From the IMG/VR virus record IMGVR_UViG_3300027970_001598, positions 1 through 30,117 of that record: a stretch of 30,117 bases of DNA; one strand, 5' to 3'. This DNA is from a virus. Under the pieces are notes generated by a model. The model was not told where the DNA came from and ran no database searches. It saw only the letters and a list, made by a program, of their open reading frames with translations. This document shows, piece after piece, positions 1 through 8,300 of this stretch (position 1 is the stretch's first letter; each line of letters starts with the position of its first letter). Made by a program: the position numbers and the translations under genes.

Positions 1-255
1 ATCCAGCAAAATTCCAAACTCTGGAAAGAAGAACGTTCAAAGCCTGAACTAGAAACGTCACAAGGTCAAGATCTACGCTCAGTGGGTATTACTCCTGCTG
101 GTTTAGAAAGCGATGTATCAATGGGTCAAGAGATGGCAAATATCACACCAGCAGGTCAAGAAGGTGCTCCTGGTGCAGCACCAGGTGGTACAATTGGAAA
201 TACTCCAGCAGCTCAGCCTCCAGGGGCAGGTGCACCAATTCCGGGTGCTGCATAA
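1..255 (+). CDS. 20: Portal vertex protein gp20, C-terminal end (partial)
   Basis: Only the last 84 codons are present, open at the left edge and ending in TAA. The portal is the dodecameric ring at one capsid vertex through which DNA is packaged and to which the tail attaches. The visible part is a hydrophilic segment (KLWKEERSKPELE) followed by a low-complexity Ala/Pro/Gly/Gln tail. That tail is not diagnostic, so the call rests mainly on position: in T4-like phages gene 20 directly precedes the 67-21-22-23 cluster, and that cluster follows here in order. The stop codon lies 7 bases before the next start. Another head protein is possible but less likely. Confidence 0.7.
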   Translation: MQQNSKLWKEERSKPELETSQGQDLRSVGITPAGLESDVSMGQEMANITPAGQEGAPGAAPGGTIGNTPAAQPPGAGAPIPGAA

Positions 256-262
256 ATATATC

Positions 263-481
263 ATGATCCTCAACGAGCTTTACGAACGTAGTCCCAGCGC
301 ATATCAAGATGTAGCAGCTGATAACACTCAGCCTCACCTTGGACAATTGCGCAAGACCAAGCTCACACTCATGCAATTGAATAAATTGCGAAGAATGAAT
401 GATACCAGAACTTTTGAGTATAATGAAAAGCTAAAAGACATTAGAACTCAATATGCACCGCCAGCAGCTCCAGCAGCGTAA
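263..481 (+). CDS. Small conserved protein between portal and gp67 genes, unknown function
   Basis: A 72-residue basic, helix-prone protein starting MILNELYERSPSAYQ. The middle is rich in Leu, Lys and Arg (LTLMQLNKLRRMN) and the end is Pro/Ala-rich (APPAAPAA). I chose the ATG at 263 because it follows the portal stop by 7 bases; the same frame is open further upstream, but that stretch overlaps the portal coding sequence. There is no strong Shine-Dalgarno, so it may be translationally coupled to the portal gene. Small ORFs occur at this place in T4-like phages of aquatic bacteria. A head-assembly role is guessed from position only. Confidence 0.7.
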   Translation: MILNELYERSPSAYQDVAADNTQPHLGQLRKTKLTLMQLNKLRRMNDTRTFEYNEKLKDIRTQYAPPAAPAA

Positions 482-544
482 TATTTTTGTCTTAATTGAC
501 AAAAAATCAGTCATAACTGGCATATTTTTCTCTTAAATTGTAAA

Positions 545-590
545 TATAGATATACATTTTGCCGGGTGGCAAAATTAACGAATATCTATA
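545..590 (+). promoter_or_regulatory. Nested inverted repeats in the leader of the gp67-like gene
   Basis: An outer perfect 9-base inverted repeat (TATAGATAT at 545-553, ATATCTATA at 582-590) encloses an inner perfect 8-base stem (ATTTTGCC at 556-563, GGCAAAAT at 568-575) with a GGGT loop. The outer right arm abuts the AGGAG ribosome-binding site (590-594) of the gene starting at 603. No U tract follows, so it does not look like a terminator. A late-promoter-like TAAATA lies at 541-546. If transcription started there, the outer left arm would be lost and only the inner hairpin would form. A translational control element is an inference. Confidence 0.45.
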
Positions 591-602
591 GGAGCCAGTT
601 AA

Positions 603-1451
603 ATGAGTAAAAATCAGTTTGAAAAGTTGATTGAATATGTGATCAACGATGAAGATGCAAAAGCCAAAGAACTTTTTCATCAAATTGTAGTCGCCAAGAG
701 TCGTCAGATCTATGAAAACATCATGCAGGATGAAGAATTAGAAGAAGACAATGCCATGGGTGAAGAGCCTGACGAAGTTGACATGGGCATGAGCGAAGGT
801 GACGAATTGGGTGGAAGTCAAAGCGGCGACATGATTGACGATGTAGAGACTGAAGAGTCTGGCATGATGGAGGCCGACGACGATGTAGAGTTTGATGATG
901 AAGCAGAAGACGACGGTGAAGACTTGACTCGCGACATGGAAGACGAGCACGACATGGGCGACGACGAAGCTGCTACAAAAAGCGATGTAATGGATCTAGC
1001 TGACAAGTTAGACGACCTCATGGCTGAATTTGAGCAAATGATGGACGGCGGCAATGACATGGGCGATGACGATATGGACGGCGGCATGGGCGATGACATG
1101 GACGACATTGAAATTGATGCTGACGAATTTGAAACCGAAGGCATGATGGAAAATGTTGATCTCAAAGCTGCTCCAAAACCAGTGACTTCTGAGCCAGCAG
1201 GCACTAACACCAAGTCTACAACTGCATTTAACAGCGGAGCAACCGGTATGGCAGCTCACCCTGTGCGAGCAGGCAAGAACGAAGGTGGTCACCACGACAC
1301 TGCTGCTTACAAGAACACTACTAAAGATCTAATTGGCAAAGTTGGTAACTCACCTGCACAAGCCAAACAAGATTTGAAGCCTGCAACCAAGCCACACTTG
1401 GGTCAAGCTGCTGGTGTGAACACACGCACACCATTTCCACATGGCAAGTAA
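603..1451 (+). CDS. 67: Prohead core protein, gp67-like, enlarged
   Basis: 282 residues. T4 gp67 is a small (80-residue) internal core protein needed for correct head shape and removed by the gp21 protease. The first ~45 residues (FEKLIEYVINDEDAKAKELF and on) match the T4 gp67 pattern of a short helix, a D/A-rich turn and a second helix. Residues ~45-180 are extremely acidic and Met/Gly-rich, like the acidic tail of T4 gp67 but much longer. Residues ~190-282 form a different, basic, Asn/Thr/Pro/Gly-rich segment ending NTRTPFPHGK. Position between portal and gp21 fits. The start has a good AGGAG 8 bases upstream. The length and basic C-terminus are unusual compared with T4. Confidence 0.75.
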   Translation: MSKNQFEKLIEYVINDEDAKAKELFHQIVVAKSRQIYENIMQDEELEEDNAMGEEPDEVDMGMSEGDELGGSQSGDMIDDVETEESGMMEADDDVEFDDEAEDDGEDLTRDMEDEHDMGDDEAATKSDVMDLADKLDDLMAEFEQMMDGGNDMGDDDMDGGMGDDMDDIEIDADEFETEGMMENVDLKAAPKPVTSEPAGTNTKSTTAFNSGATGMAAHPVRAGKNEGGHHDTAAYKNTTKDLIGKVGNSPAQAKQDLKPATKPHLGQAAGVNTRTPFPHGK

Positions 1452-1457
1452 TCTGCA

Positions 1458-2099
1458 ATGAAATACTTACAGGAACATCTAAACTTCAACCAAGCCAAGA
1501 TTCGCGTGTTGGTTGAAGATGGTCCTGACGGCGCAGGAAAAACATTGTATATGGAAGGTATATGTATTGAAGGCGGAGTAAAGAATGCCAACGAACGTGT
1601 ATATCCTGTAAATGAAATTGGCAAAGCTGTTCACAGTATTAATGAACAACTGCGCGAAGGTTATTCAGTGCTGGGTGAAGTAGATCACCCTGAAGATTTA
1701 AAAATCAACCTAGACAGAGTCAGTCACTGCATTGAAAAAATGTGGATGGATGGCCCTGCTGGTTACGGTAAATTAAAAATATTACCTACACCAATGGGAC
1801 AACTGGTCAAGACCATGTTGGATTCAGGTGTAAAACTCGGAGTTTCGAGCCGTGGTTCCGGTAACGTGAACGAAGGCAACGGACATGTCAGTGACTTTGA
1901 AATAGTCACTGTAGATATTGTTGCTCAGCCCAGTGCCCCGCATGCATATCCTCGTGCAATTTATGAAGGACTTCGTAATATGAAGTACGGTCATAAAGTG
2001 TTAGAGATTGCCAAGGACGCAGGACAGAACAGCAAGGTACAGAGATACTTGCGTGAGGAAGTAAAACGCCTTATTCAAGATCTCAAAATTAAGGAGTAA
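1458..2099 (+). CDS. 21: Prohead core protease gp21
   Basis: 213 residues, almost the same length as T4 gp21 (family S77). It is the serine protease inside the prohead that cleaves gp23, the scaffold and the core proteins after (I/L)-X-E sites, enabling head expansion. Visible features are the N-terminal strand block (YMEGICIEGGVKNANERVYP, residues ~31-50), the His motif GEVDHPED (His-77), the nucleophile motif LGVSSRGSG (Ser-130/131) and the VTVDIVAQPSAP stretch near residues 151-161. These match the order of the catalytic elements in the family. It sits 6 bases after the gp67-like stop and 3 bases before gp22, so the genes are probably co-transcribed. The ribosome site is weak. Confidence 0.93.
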   Translation: MKYLQEHLNFNQAKIRVLVEDGPDGAGKTLYMEGICIEGGVKNANERVYPVNEIGKAVHSINEQLREGYSVLGEVDHPEDLKINLDRVSHCIEKMWMDGPAGYGKLKILPTPMGQLVKTMLDSGVKLGVSSRGSGNVNEGNGHVSDFEIVTVDIVAQPSAPHAYPRAIYEGLRNMKYGHKVLEIAKDAGQNSKVQRYLREEVKRLIQDLKIKE

Positions 2100-2102
2100 A
2101 GC

Positions 2103-3200
2103 ATGCTAGATGCAATCAAACCATTGCTAGATAGCGGCCTGATCAATGAAGACGTCAGTCGAGAACTCAACGAAGCTTGGGAATCTAAACTAACAGAAGC
2201 ACGTGAACAGGTTAGAGTAGAACTACGTGAAGAGTTTGCTCAACGCTACGAGCACGATAAGACAGTGATGGTTGAAGCCTTAGACAAGATGATGACAGAA
2301 GGTCTCACTGGTGAACTTGTTGAGTTTGCCCAAGAGAAAGCTGCCCTGCGTGAAGATCGCGTGAAGTTTCAAACCAAGATGAAAGAAAGTGCTGTGAAAT
2401 TTAACAATTTCATGGTAACAAAATTATCTGAAGAAATCAGCGAACTTCGCCGGGACCGCAAGCAGCACAATGAAGGACTAGAAAAACTAGAACACTTCAT
2501 GGTGCATGCATTGGCTCGCGAGATCCAAGAATTTGCCCAAGACAAACGTGATGTAGTGGAAACTAAAGTACGTTTGGTGCGTGAAGCACGTGGCAAGTTG
2601 GAAAATCTCAAAGCACGTTTTGTAAAAGAAAGTGCTGAAAAAATGAGCCGAGCTGTTAGCCATCACTTGAAGGCTGAACTTAGTCAGTTACATGAAGACA
2701 TCCAAACTGCTCGCGAGAACAGCTTTGGTCGTCGTATCTTTGAAGCGTATGCTGCGGAATTTGGTGCAACTCATCTCAATGAGAAAGCCGAAGTTCGCAA
2801 GTTGCAAAACATCATTGCCAACAGAGAACATCAACTGTCCGAGGCCATTAAACTCAGCCACAAGGCGAAAGTCTTGGTTGAGTCCAAGGAACGTGAAATA
2901 CGTGTGATCCGTGAATCCAATGTGCGTCAAAACACATTAGACGATCTGCTGTCTCCTCTTAACGAAGAGAAGCGTGAAGTCATGCGTAATTTACTCGAAA
3001 GCGTTCAGACACCTCGTCTGAAAAATGCTTTTGAAAAGTATCTACCAGCAGTATTAGCTGAAGGCAAGTCTGTGAAAGCCCGCCAGGTGATTTCAGAACA
3101 TGTGTCAGAAGTAACTGGTAATAAAACTGCTCCACGTCACGATGAAGATAATGCTGACAACAGCAATGTTATCGAGATCAAGCGTCTGGCAGGGCTTTAA
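2103..3200 (+). CDS. 22: Scaffolding (major prohead core) protein gp22
   Basis: 365 residues, highly charged and Glu/Lys/Arg-rich with long heptad-like helices, as expected for the T4 gp22 internal scaffold around which gp23 assembles and which gp21 then degrades. T4 gp22 is 269 residues, so this one is longer. The start has GGAG just upstream (GGAGTAAAGCATG) and lies 3 bases after gp21, as in T4. The N-terminus (MLDAIKPLLDSGLINEDVSR) is followed by predicted coiled coil through about residue 300. The C-terminal end is less helical. Sequence conservation in this family is weak, so the name relies on gene order together with composition. Confidence 0.88.
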   Translation: MLDAIKPLLDSGLINEDVSRELNEAWESKLTEAREQVRVELREEFAQRYEHDKTVMVEALDKMMTEGLTGELVEFAQEKAALREDRVKFQTKMKESAVKFNNFMVTKLSEEISELRRDRKQHNEGLEKLEHFMVHALAREIQEFAQDKRDVVETKVRLVREARGKLENLKARFVKESAEKMSRAVSHHLKAELSQLHEDIQTARENSFGRRIFEAYAAEFGATHLNEKAEVRKLQNIIANREHQLSEAIKLSHKAKVLVESKEREIRVIRESNVRQNTLDDLLSPLNEEKREVMRNLLESVQTPRLKNAFEKYLPAVLAEGKSVKARQVISEHVSEVTGNKTAPRHDEDNADNSNVIEIKRLAGL

Positions 3201-3216
3201 TTTAAAGGAGACTTAA

Positions 3217-4428
3217 ATGTCACAACAACTATTAGAAGGCCGCTGGGATGAAACCAAAGAAGCCCTTCTTGAAGGCCTAAAAGGCAACAAGCGTACCAGC
3301 ATGAACGTGATCCTGGAGAACACACGCAAGTATTTGAAAGAAAATGCAAGCAGTGGTTCTACTGGTTCTGGCAACATTGCCACACTTAACCGTGTGATTC
3401 TGCCAGTTATCCGTCGTGTTATGCCAACCGTTATTGCTAACGAGTTGGTTGGCGTTCAGCCAATGACCGGTCCTGTTGGCCAGATCCACACCCTGCGTGT
3501 GCGTTATGCTAACACAATGAACGACACCAGCACTGCTCAAACCAGTACTGCTGCCGGCCAGGAAGCATTGAGCCCATTCTTGATCGCTCAAGCATATTCT
3601 TCAGCATCTAGCGTCACAGCTGGTGTTGTTGATCCAACACAAACTATCTACAGTGGCGCTAACACATCAGTGCTTGAAGGTTCCGGCGGTCGTCAGATCT
3701 CTGTGCAAATCTTGAAGCAAGCTGTTGAAGCTAAAACTCGTAAGTTGCAAGCTCGTTGGACATTTGAAGCTGCTCAAGACGCTCAAGCAATGCATGGTAT
3801 CGACGTAGAAGCCGAAATCATGGCTGCTTTGGCACAAGAGATCACAGCTGAGATTGACCAAGAGATCCTGTTGAGCCTGCGCTCATTGGCCACAACTGAG
3901 TACACATACAACCAAGCTACTGTATCTGGTACAGCTACATTTGTTGGTGACGAACACGCCGCTTTGGCAGTTCTGATCAACCGTGTTGCTAACTTGATCG
4001 CCCAACGTACACGTCGTGGCGCTGGTAACTATGCTGTGGTTAGCTCTGCTGCTCTTACAGTTCTGCAAAGTGCTACAACCAGCGCATTTGCACGTACTAC
4101 AGAAGGCACTTTTGAAGCACCTACAAACACCAAGTTTGTTGGTACTCTGAACGGCGCAATGCGTGTGTTTGTTGATAGCTATGCTAGCGATACTACACCT
4201 GTATTGGTTGGCTACAAAGGTAGTTCAGAAGCTGATGCTCCTGCATTCTACTGCCCTTACATCCCCTTGATGAGCTCAGGCGTTGTATTGGATCCAACTA
4301 CATTTGAACCAGTGGTCAGCTTTATGACAAGATATGGCTTCATTGAATTGACCAACACTGCATCATCTTTCGGTAATGCGGGCGATTATGTCGGGGAGAT
4401 AGCGGTGAGTAATTTGTCGTTCTCGTGA
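3217..4428 (+). CDS. 23: Major capsid protein gp23
   Basis: 403 residues; it forms the hexameric lattice of the head. A T4-family signature is visible at residues ~65-100 (VIRRVMPTVIANELVGVQPM, then GPVGQIHTLRVRY), matching the T4 gp23 region containing GVQPM and TGQ. A likely gp21 cleavage site is Leu-Lys-Glu at residues 40-42, followed by the flexible NASSGSTGSG stretch; further L-X-E sites lie at residues 5-7, 17-19 and 32-34. The C-terminal region (SFMTRYGFIELTN...) resembles the family's end. It has a strong AAGGAG and is followed by a terminator. It is shorter than T4 gp23 (521 residues), so peripheral insertions are probably missing. Confidence 0.95.
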   Translation: MSQQLLEGRWDETKEALLEGLKGNKRTSMNVILENTRKYLKENASSGSTGSGNIATLNRVILPVIRRVMPTVIANELVGVQPMTGPVGQIHTLRVRYANTMNDTSTAQTSTAAGQEALSPFLIAQAYSSASSVTAGVVDPTQTIYSGANTSVLEGSGGRQISVQILKQAVEAKTRKLQARWTFEAAQDAQAMHGIDVEAEIMAALAQEITAEIDQEILLSLRSLATTEYTYNQATVSGTATFVGDEHAALAVLINRVANLIAQRTRRGAGNYAVVSSAALTVLQSATTSAFARTTEGTFEAPTNTKFVGTLNGAMRVFVDSYASDTTPVLVGYKGSSEADAPAFYCPYIPLMSSGVVLDPTTFEPVVSFMTRYGFIELTNTASSFGNAGDYVGEIAVSNLSFS

Positions 4429-4452
4429 TCGACTTGTTGCTTTGCAACTCAT

Positions 4453-4478
4453 AAAAAACGCCCTTTGGGGCGTTTTTT
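4453..4478 (+). terminator. Rho-independent terminator after gp23
   Basis: A perfect 11-base stem (AAAAAACGCCC / GGGCGTTTTTT) with a TTTG loop and a U tract within the right arm. It lies 25 bases past the gp23 stop and ends the head operon. Symmetry of the A and T runs means it could also act on the other strand, but no minus-strand gene lies to its right. Confidence 0.9.
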
Positions 4479-4545
4479 GTTGACTAAAATATCTAAAAAT
4501 GTTACTATTATTAGGAGATATAATTGTATCAAACTAAATAACAAT

Positions 4546-5292
4546 ATGAAACCTTATACCTATCTAATCAAACATCGACCTTCTGGTAAAGTATACTATG
4601 GATATCGTTCTGCTAATAAGACAAAACCAGCTGACGATCTCTGGAAAATATATTTTACTAGCAGTCCTAAAGTTCAGCAGTTGATTGAAGAAACTGGCGC
4701 AGATAGTTTTGATGTAGAAATCCGTAGAGTGTTTGAAACTAAAGAACAAGCAAGCGCCTGGGAAACACAAGTTCTAAAACGTTGCAAAGTATTAGAAGAT
4801 GATCGCTGGATCAATCAAAATATTGCAGGATACATTGTGCCTACTGAGGAAAGCAGAAAGAAGATTAGCGACTATCACAAAGATAAGCCTAAGACGGACG
4901 AACATAAACAAAATTTAAGCAACTCACAAAAAGGAAGCAAGCGTCCGTGGTCTAAACAAAATCTTCCAACAGATACTAGTGGCGAAAACAACGGAATGTT
5001 TGGCAAGCATCATTCAGACGAAGCTAAGAAAAAAATTGGAGAGAAAAACAGAGTTCACATGCAAGGCGAAAACAATCCTATGCGTAGAGTGGAGTGGACT
5101 GACGAGCGACGAAAAGCAATGGGGGATCGTGCTCGAGGTACCAAATGGACCCAAGAAGCAATTGCTGCTCGATCAGAAAAACTGCGAGGTCAAACAAGAC
5201 CTAAACTCTACTGTGATCACTGTGACAGACACATAGCAGTAGGATGGTTTCACAGACACGGTGATAATTGTCAAAGTATAAATACTGCATGA
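4546..5292 (+). CDS. GIY-YIG homing endonuclease with NUMOD3 repeats and C-terminal zinc finger
   Basis: 248 residues. The N-terminal GIY-YIG nuclease fold shows Y4-T-Y-L, Y17-Y-G-Y-R21 (GIY and YIG elements with the following Arg), the phage-type block DDLWKIYFTSS (30-40) and the helix Glu at E73 in AWETQVLKRC, the usual metal ligand. The middle carries NUMOD3-like DNA-binding motifs (GENNGMFGKHHSDEAKKKIG, and GENNPM...DERRKAMG). The end has a Cys2-His-Cys finger (C223, C226, H236/H238, C242). Such free-standing enzymes spread by cutting cognate phage DNA. I chose ATG 4546; an AGGAGA lies about 28 bases upstream, too far for normal use, and no closer in-frame start follows it. Flanked by terminators on both sides. 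Confidence 0.85.
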   Translation: MKPYTYLIKHRPSGKVYYGYRSANKTKPADDLWKIYFTSSPKVQQLIEETGADSFDVEIRRVFETKEQASAWETQVLKRCKVLEDDRWINQNIAGYIVPTEESRKKISDYHKDKPKTDEHKQNLSNSQKGSKRPWSKQNLPTDTSGENNGMFGKHHSDEAKKKIGEKNRVHMQGENNPMRRVEWTDERRKAMGDRARGTKWTQEAIAARSEKLRGQTRPKLYCDHCDRHIAVGWFHRHGDNCQSINTA

Positions 5293-5313
5293 CAACCCCG
5301 GGATGGGAAGTTC

Positions 5314-5339
5314 AAAAAAGCACCCGAAGGTGCTTTTTT
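5314..5339 (+). terminator. Rho-independent terminator after the homing endonuclease
   Basis: A perfect 11-base stem (AAAAAAGCACC / GGTGCTTTTTT) with a CGAA tetraloop and terminal T run, 22 bases after the endonuclease stop. Its right flank (TTTTTTGTTG) is the same as that of the terminator after gp23. Confidence 0.9.
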
Positions 5340-5369
5340 GTTGGCCGAGAATTATTGTACCCAAGCTGG

Positions 5370-5375
5370 TAAATA
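5370..5375 (+). promoter_or_regulatory. Candidate T4-type late promoter element of fiber gene A
   Basis: TAAATA, the core of the T4 late -10 element (TATAAATA), begins exactly 26 bases before the ATG of the first fiber gene and is followed by AAGGAAA. The second fiber gene has the same element at the same distance, which is the main support. AT-rich DNA makes chance matches common. Confidence 0.4.
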
Positions 5376-5395
5376 CATCAAAGGAAACTGTAACC

Positions 5396-8300
5396 ATGGC
5401 CATTATCAAAACCCCCGGCGCAGGCGTTAGCCCGTACGAAACAACACCAGAAACACCCACAGTGCTTCGTGCAGCGGCTGATGGCTCTACAGTATCTACT
5501 GTTGCGGCTACCGCAGACGCTGCAACTGTTGCAGCAACTGCGGCAATTGGTGCCAACACATCAGTTTATGTGAGTGGGCAAGAAGCATTAAACAGTTTGA
5601 TCACAAGTAATCAACCAGGTGTGTTTGAAGGTGCCAATGTCACAATCAACCTTGAAGAACAAAACTTCAACACTACCAATCAAGTTGTGTCTACCACAAA
5701 CTATCCTGCAGGTAATACAGGAGAGATTCAATACAATTCAGGTAACAATAGTTTTGCCAGCGATGCTTTTTTAACATATACCAACAGCAATATTATAACA
5801 CCAGGTATTCGTACCAACAGGTACTTGTATGCCAACGGAGCACCATTCACAGCTGGTGGTAATGCTGCAATTGGTAATTTTGTGTTTGTTGGCGATGACA
5901 TGACCATCAGTCATGCCAACAGCGCATTAAACATAAACAGCAACGGAACTGGTAATATAAATGTCACTGCAAATAGTAAAACATGGACCTTTGCCGCAGA
6001 TGGTAATCTAACATTGCCCAACGCTGACGCTAGTGGTTTTGGTAAAATTTATTTTGAAGAAAATAGTAGTACCATAACCTTTGGGCTGGATGATAACGGT
6101 AGCGGTCGAACTTACGGATTTGCCTGGACTGGTATAACCATGCCCAATGGTGCTTCACTGAAAGACACCGAGAGCAATGCAGTGGCATTTGGTCTAAATA
6201 CTGGCCAGTCTGGACAAGGCAATAGCGCAGTGGCTATTGGTGACTCAGCCGGTAATGTTGATCAAGGTCAGTTTGCAGTGGCCATGGGCTTTGAGGCTGG
6301 TAATAGTATCCAAGGTGAATTTGCAGTGGCCATGGGATATTCGGCCGCGAGCGCCGACCAAGGCAATAACGCAGTGGCTATTGGCAGTTTTGCCGGTTCC
6401 ACCTTTCAAGGTTTGGTTGCAGTGGCCATTGGTAGCACAGCTGGTTTAACCTCACAAGGTGAGTATGCAGTGGCCATTGGCGCACAAGCGGCCTCAAATG
6501 TCCAAGGTAACAACTCAGTGGCCATTGGTACGCAGGCCGGATTTGATACACAAGGTGCTAATTCAATAGCCATTGGTGCCCTTGCAGGTGAAAGTGCTCA
6601 AGGCAATAATTCAATCATATTGAATGCTACTGGTAATGCACTGAATCAAACCACAGCCAATTCATTCACAGTCAAACCAGTGAGACAAGGTAATACAGCG
6701 AATGCCTTATATTATGATGCATCTAGCGGGGAGATCACATACGCAGCCATTGGCAATGGATTACCCTTGGCCAACGGGACTTCAAACATCAACATTGCCA
6801 CAGCCAATGGATCACCAACATGGACCTTTAGATCAGATGGTAATTTAACATTGCCCACAGCAGGTAATATTGTGGGTGCTGTCAACATCATTGGCAACGG
6901 AACAGGTAATTTAGATATTGTTTCCAACACTAGAAACTGGAGTTTCAAGTCGGATGGTAACCTTGTGTTGCCATTGGCCGGCAATATTGTCAACAATGGC
7001 AATGTATGGACCTTTGGCTATGATGGTAATCTAACATTGCCCGGCAATATCATTGGCAATGATACCATATATATTGACAACCGTGATTCGGGCAATACCG
7101 CAGACATACAACTCTACTCAGCCGATGACATTACGTTACAGGCCCGTGATCGTGCTATAGGATCTACCAGTGAAGGTGGCGACATTAATATCTTTGCTGG
7201 TGATAGTGCTGAAGATAGTGATACTAGCGCCGGTGATGTTATCATTGAAGCCGGTAATGGCGGAGCATCTAATATTGACTTTGGTGGGTCAGGTGGACTT
7301 GTTCGTGTAGAGGCTGGACAGGGCGGTGCTGCCTCTGCTAGTTTTTCTGCATTAAATGGTGGTAATCTTACACTTCGTGCAGGCGATGCTGGTAATAACG
7401 GTGGCAATATTGATCTAGGTGCGAGCGGCGGTGATGTAATCATAAATGCCGGTGATAGTACGGGCAACGGTAGTCTCGGTGGCACTATCTATCTAACTTC
7501 AGGTGCCGCTGATGCAAGCGGATTGGCAGGTAATGTTGTGATTGAAGCCGGTGGCACTTGGACATTTGAGGGTAATGGAAATCTAACATTCCCGGGATAC
7601 GCACGAATTTCCGCTGATGCTAATGTATTTGAAGTTCAAAACGCTAACGCAATTAGCCTTGAAGCAAACACAGTATTCAATATCTACACTGATACATCTA
7701 ACGCCGCTTATCAATGGCAGTTTGACAGTACCGGTAACTTAATATTACCAAATACTGCAAATGTAAGTATCAACTACGCTAATGGTAGCCCATATAGTGC
7801 AGGCGGTGGTGCTAATACAGGCAATGTCACATTCAATGATGTCAACATCATTGGCACAGGTAACTTAAAACTACAACCAGACTCTGCTAACGCTAATGCT
7901 TATTTGGATATCTTTCTAACCGCAGGCCCAGACATTCATATTGCTGGTAACGGTGAAACTGTTATTCTCGGGACCGATGACTTTGCTAATGTCGCCATCA
8001 ACATTGATGGTAATGTGTCTATACAAGCCAACGCAGGAACACCACATACTTGGAACTTTGGCACAGATGGTAACTTAACATTTCCAACAGGTAATTTAGT
8101 TATCACACCTGACTATGCTGCTGAGGCTAATGCAGCTATTATTTTATCAACAGATCATGTGTTAGGCCTGGTATCTAACGGAGTCGATGGTGGAGTTCAA
8201 TCAGTTTGGACACAAGATATTGCAAACATCGGCACCAGTAACATAGCGGCCGTGCGTGTGAGTCCTGTATCACAAACAGGAAATGTTCAAATACAGACAG

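Noticed and set aside
252-258. ATAAATA as a late promoter for the 72-residue gene
   Set aside because: Only a few bases before the ATG at 263; a transcript from it would have essentially no leader. ATAAATA at 27258-27264 before the GT9-like gene was set aside for the same reason.
484-505. TTTTTGTC/GACAAAAA hairpin as a terminator
   Set aside because: The stem is almost all A-T and is not followed by a T run, so it is weak on either strand.
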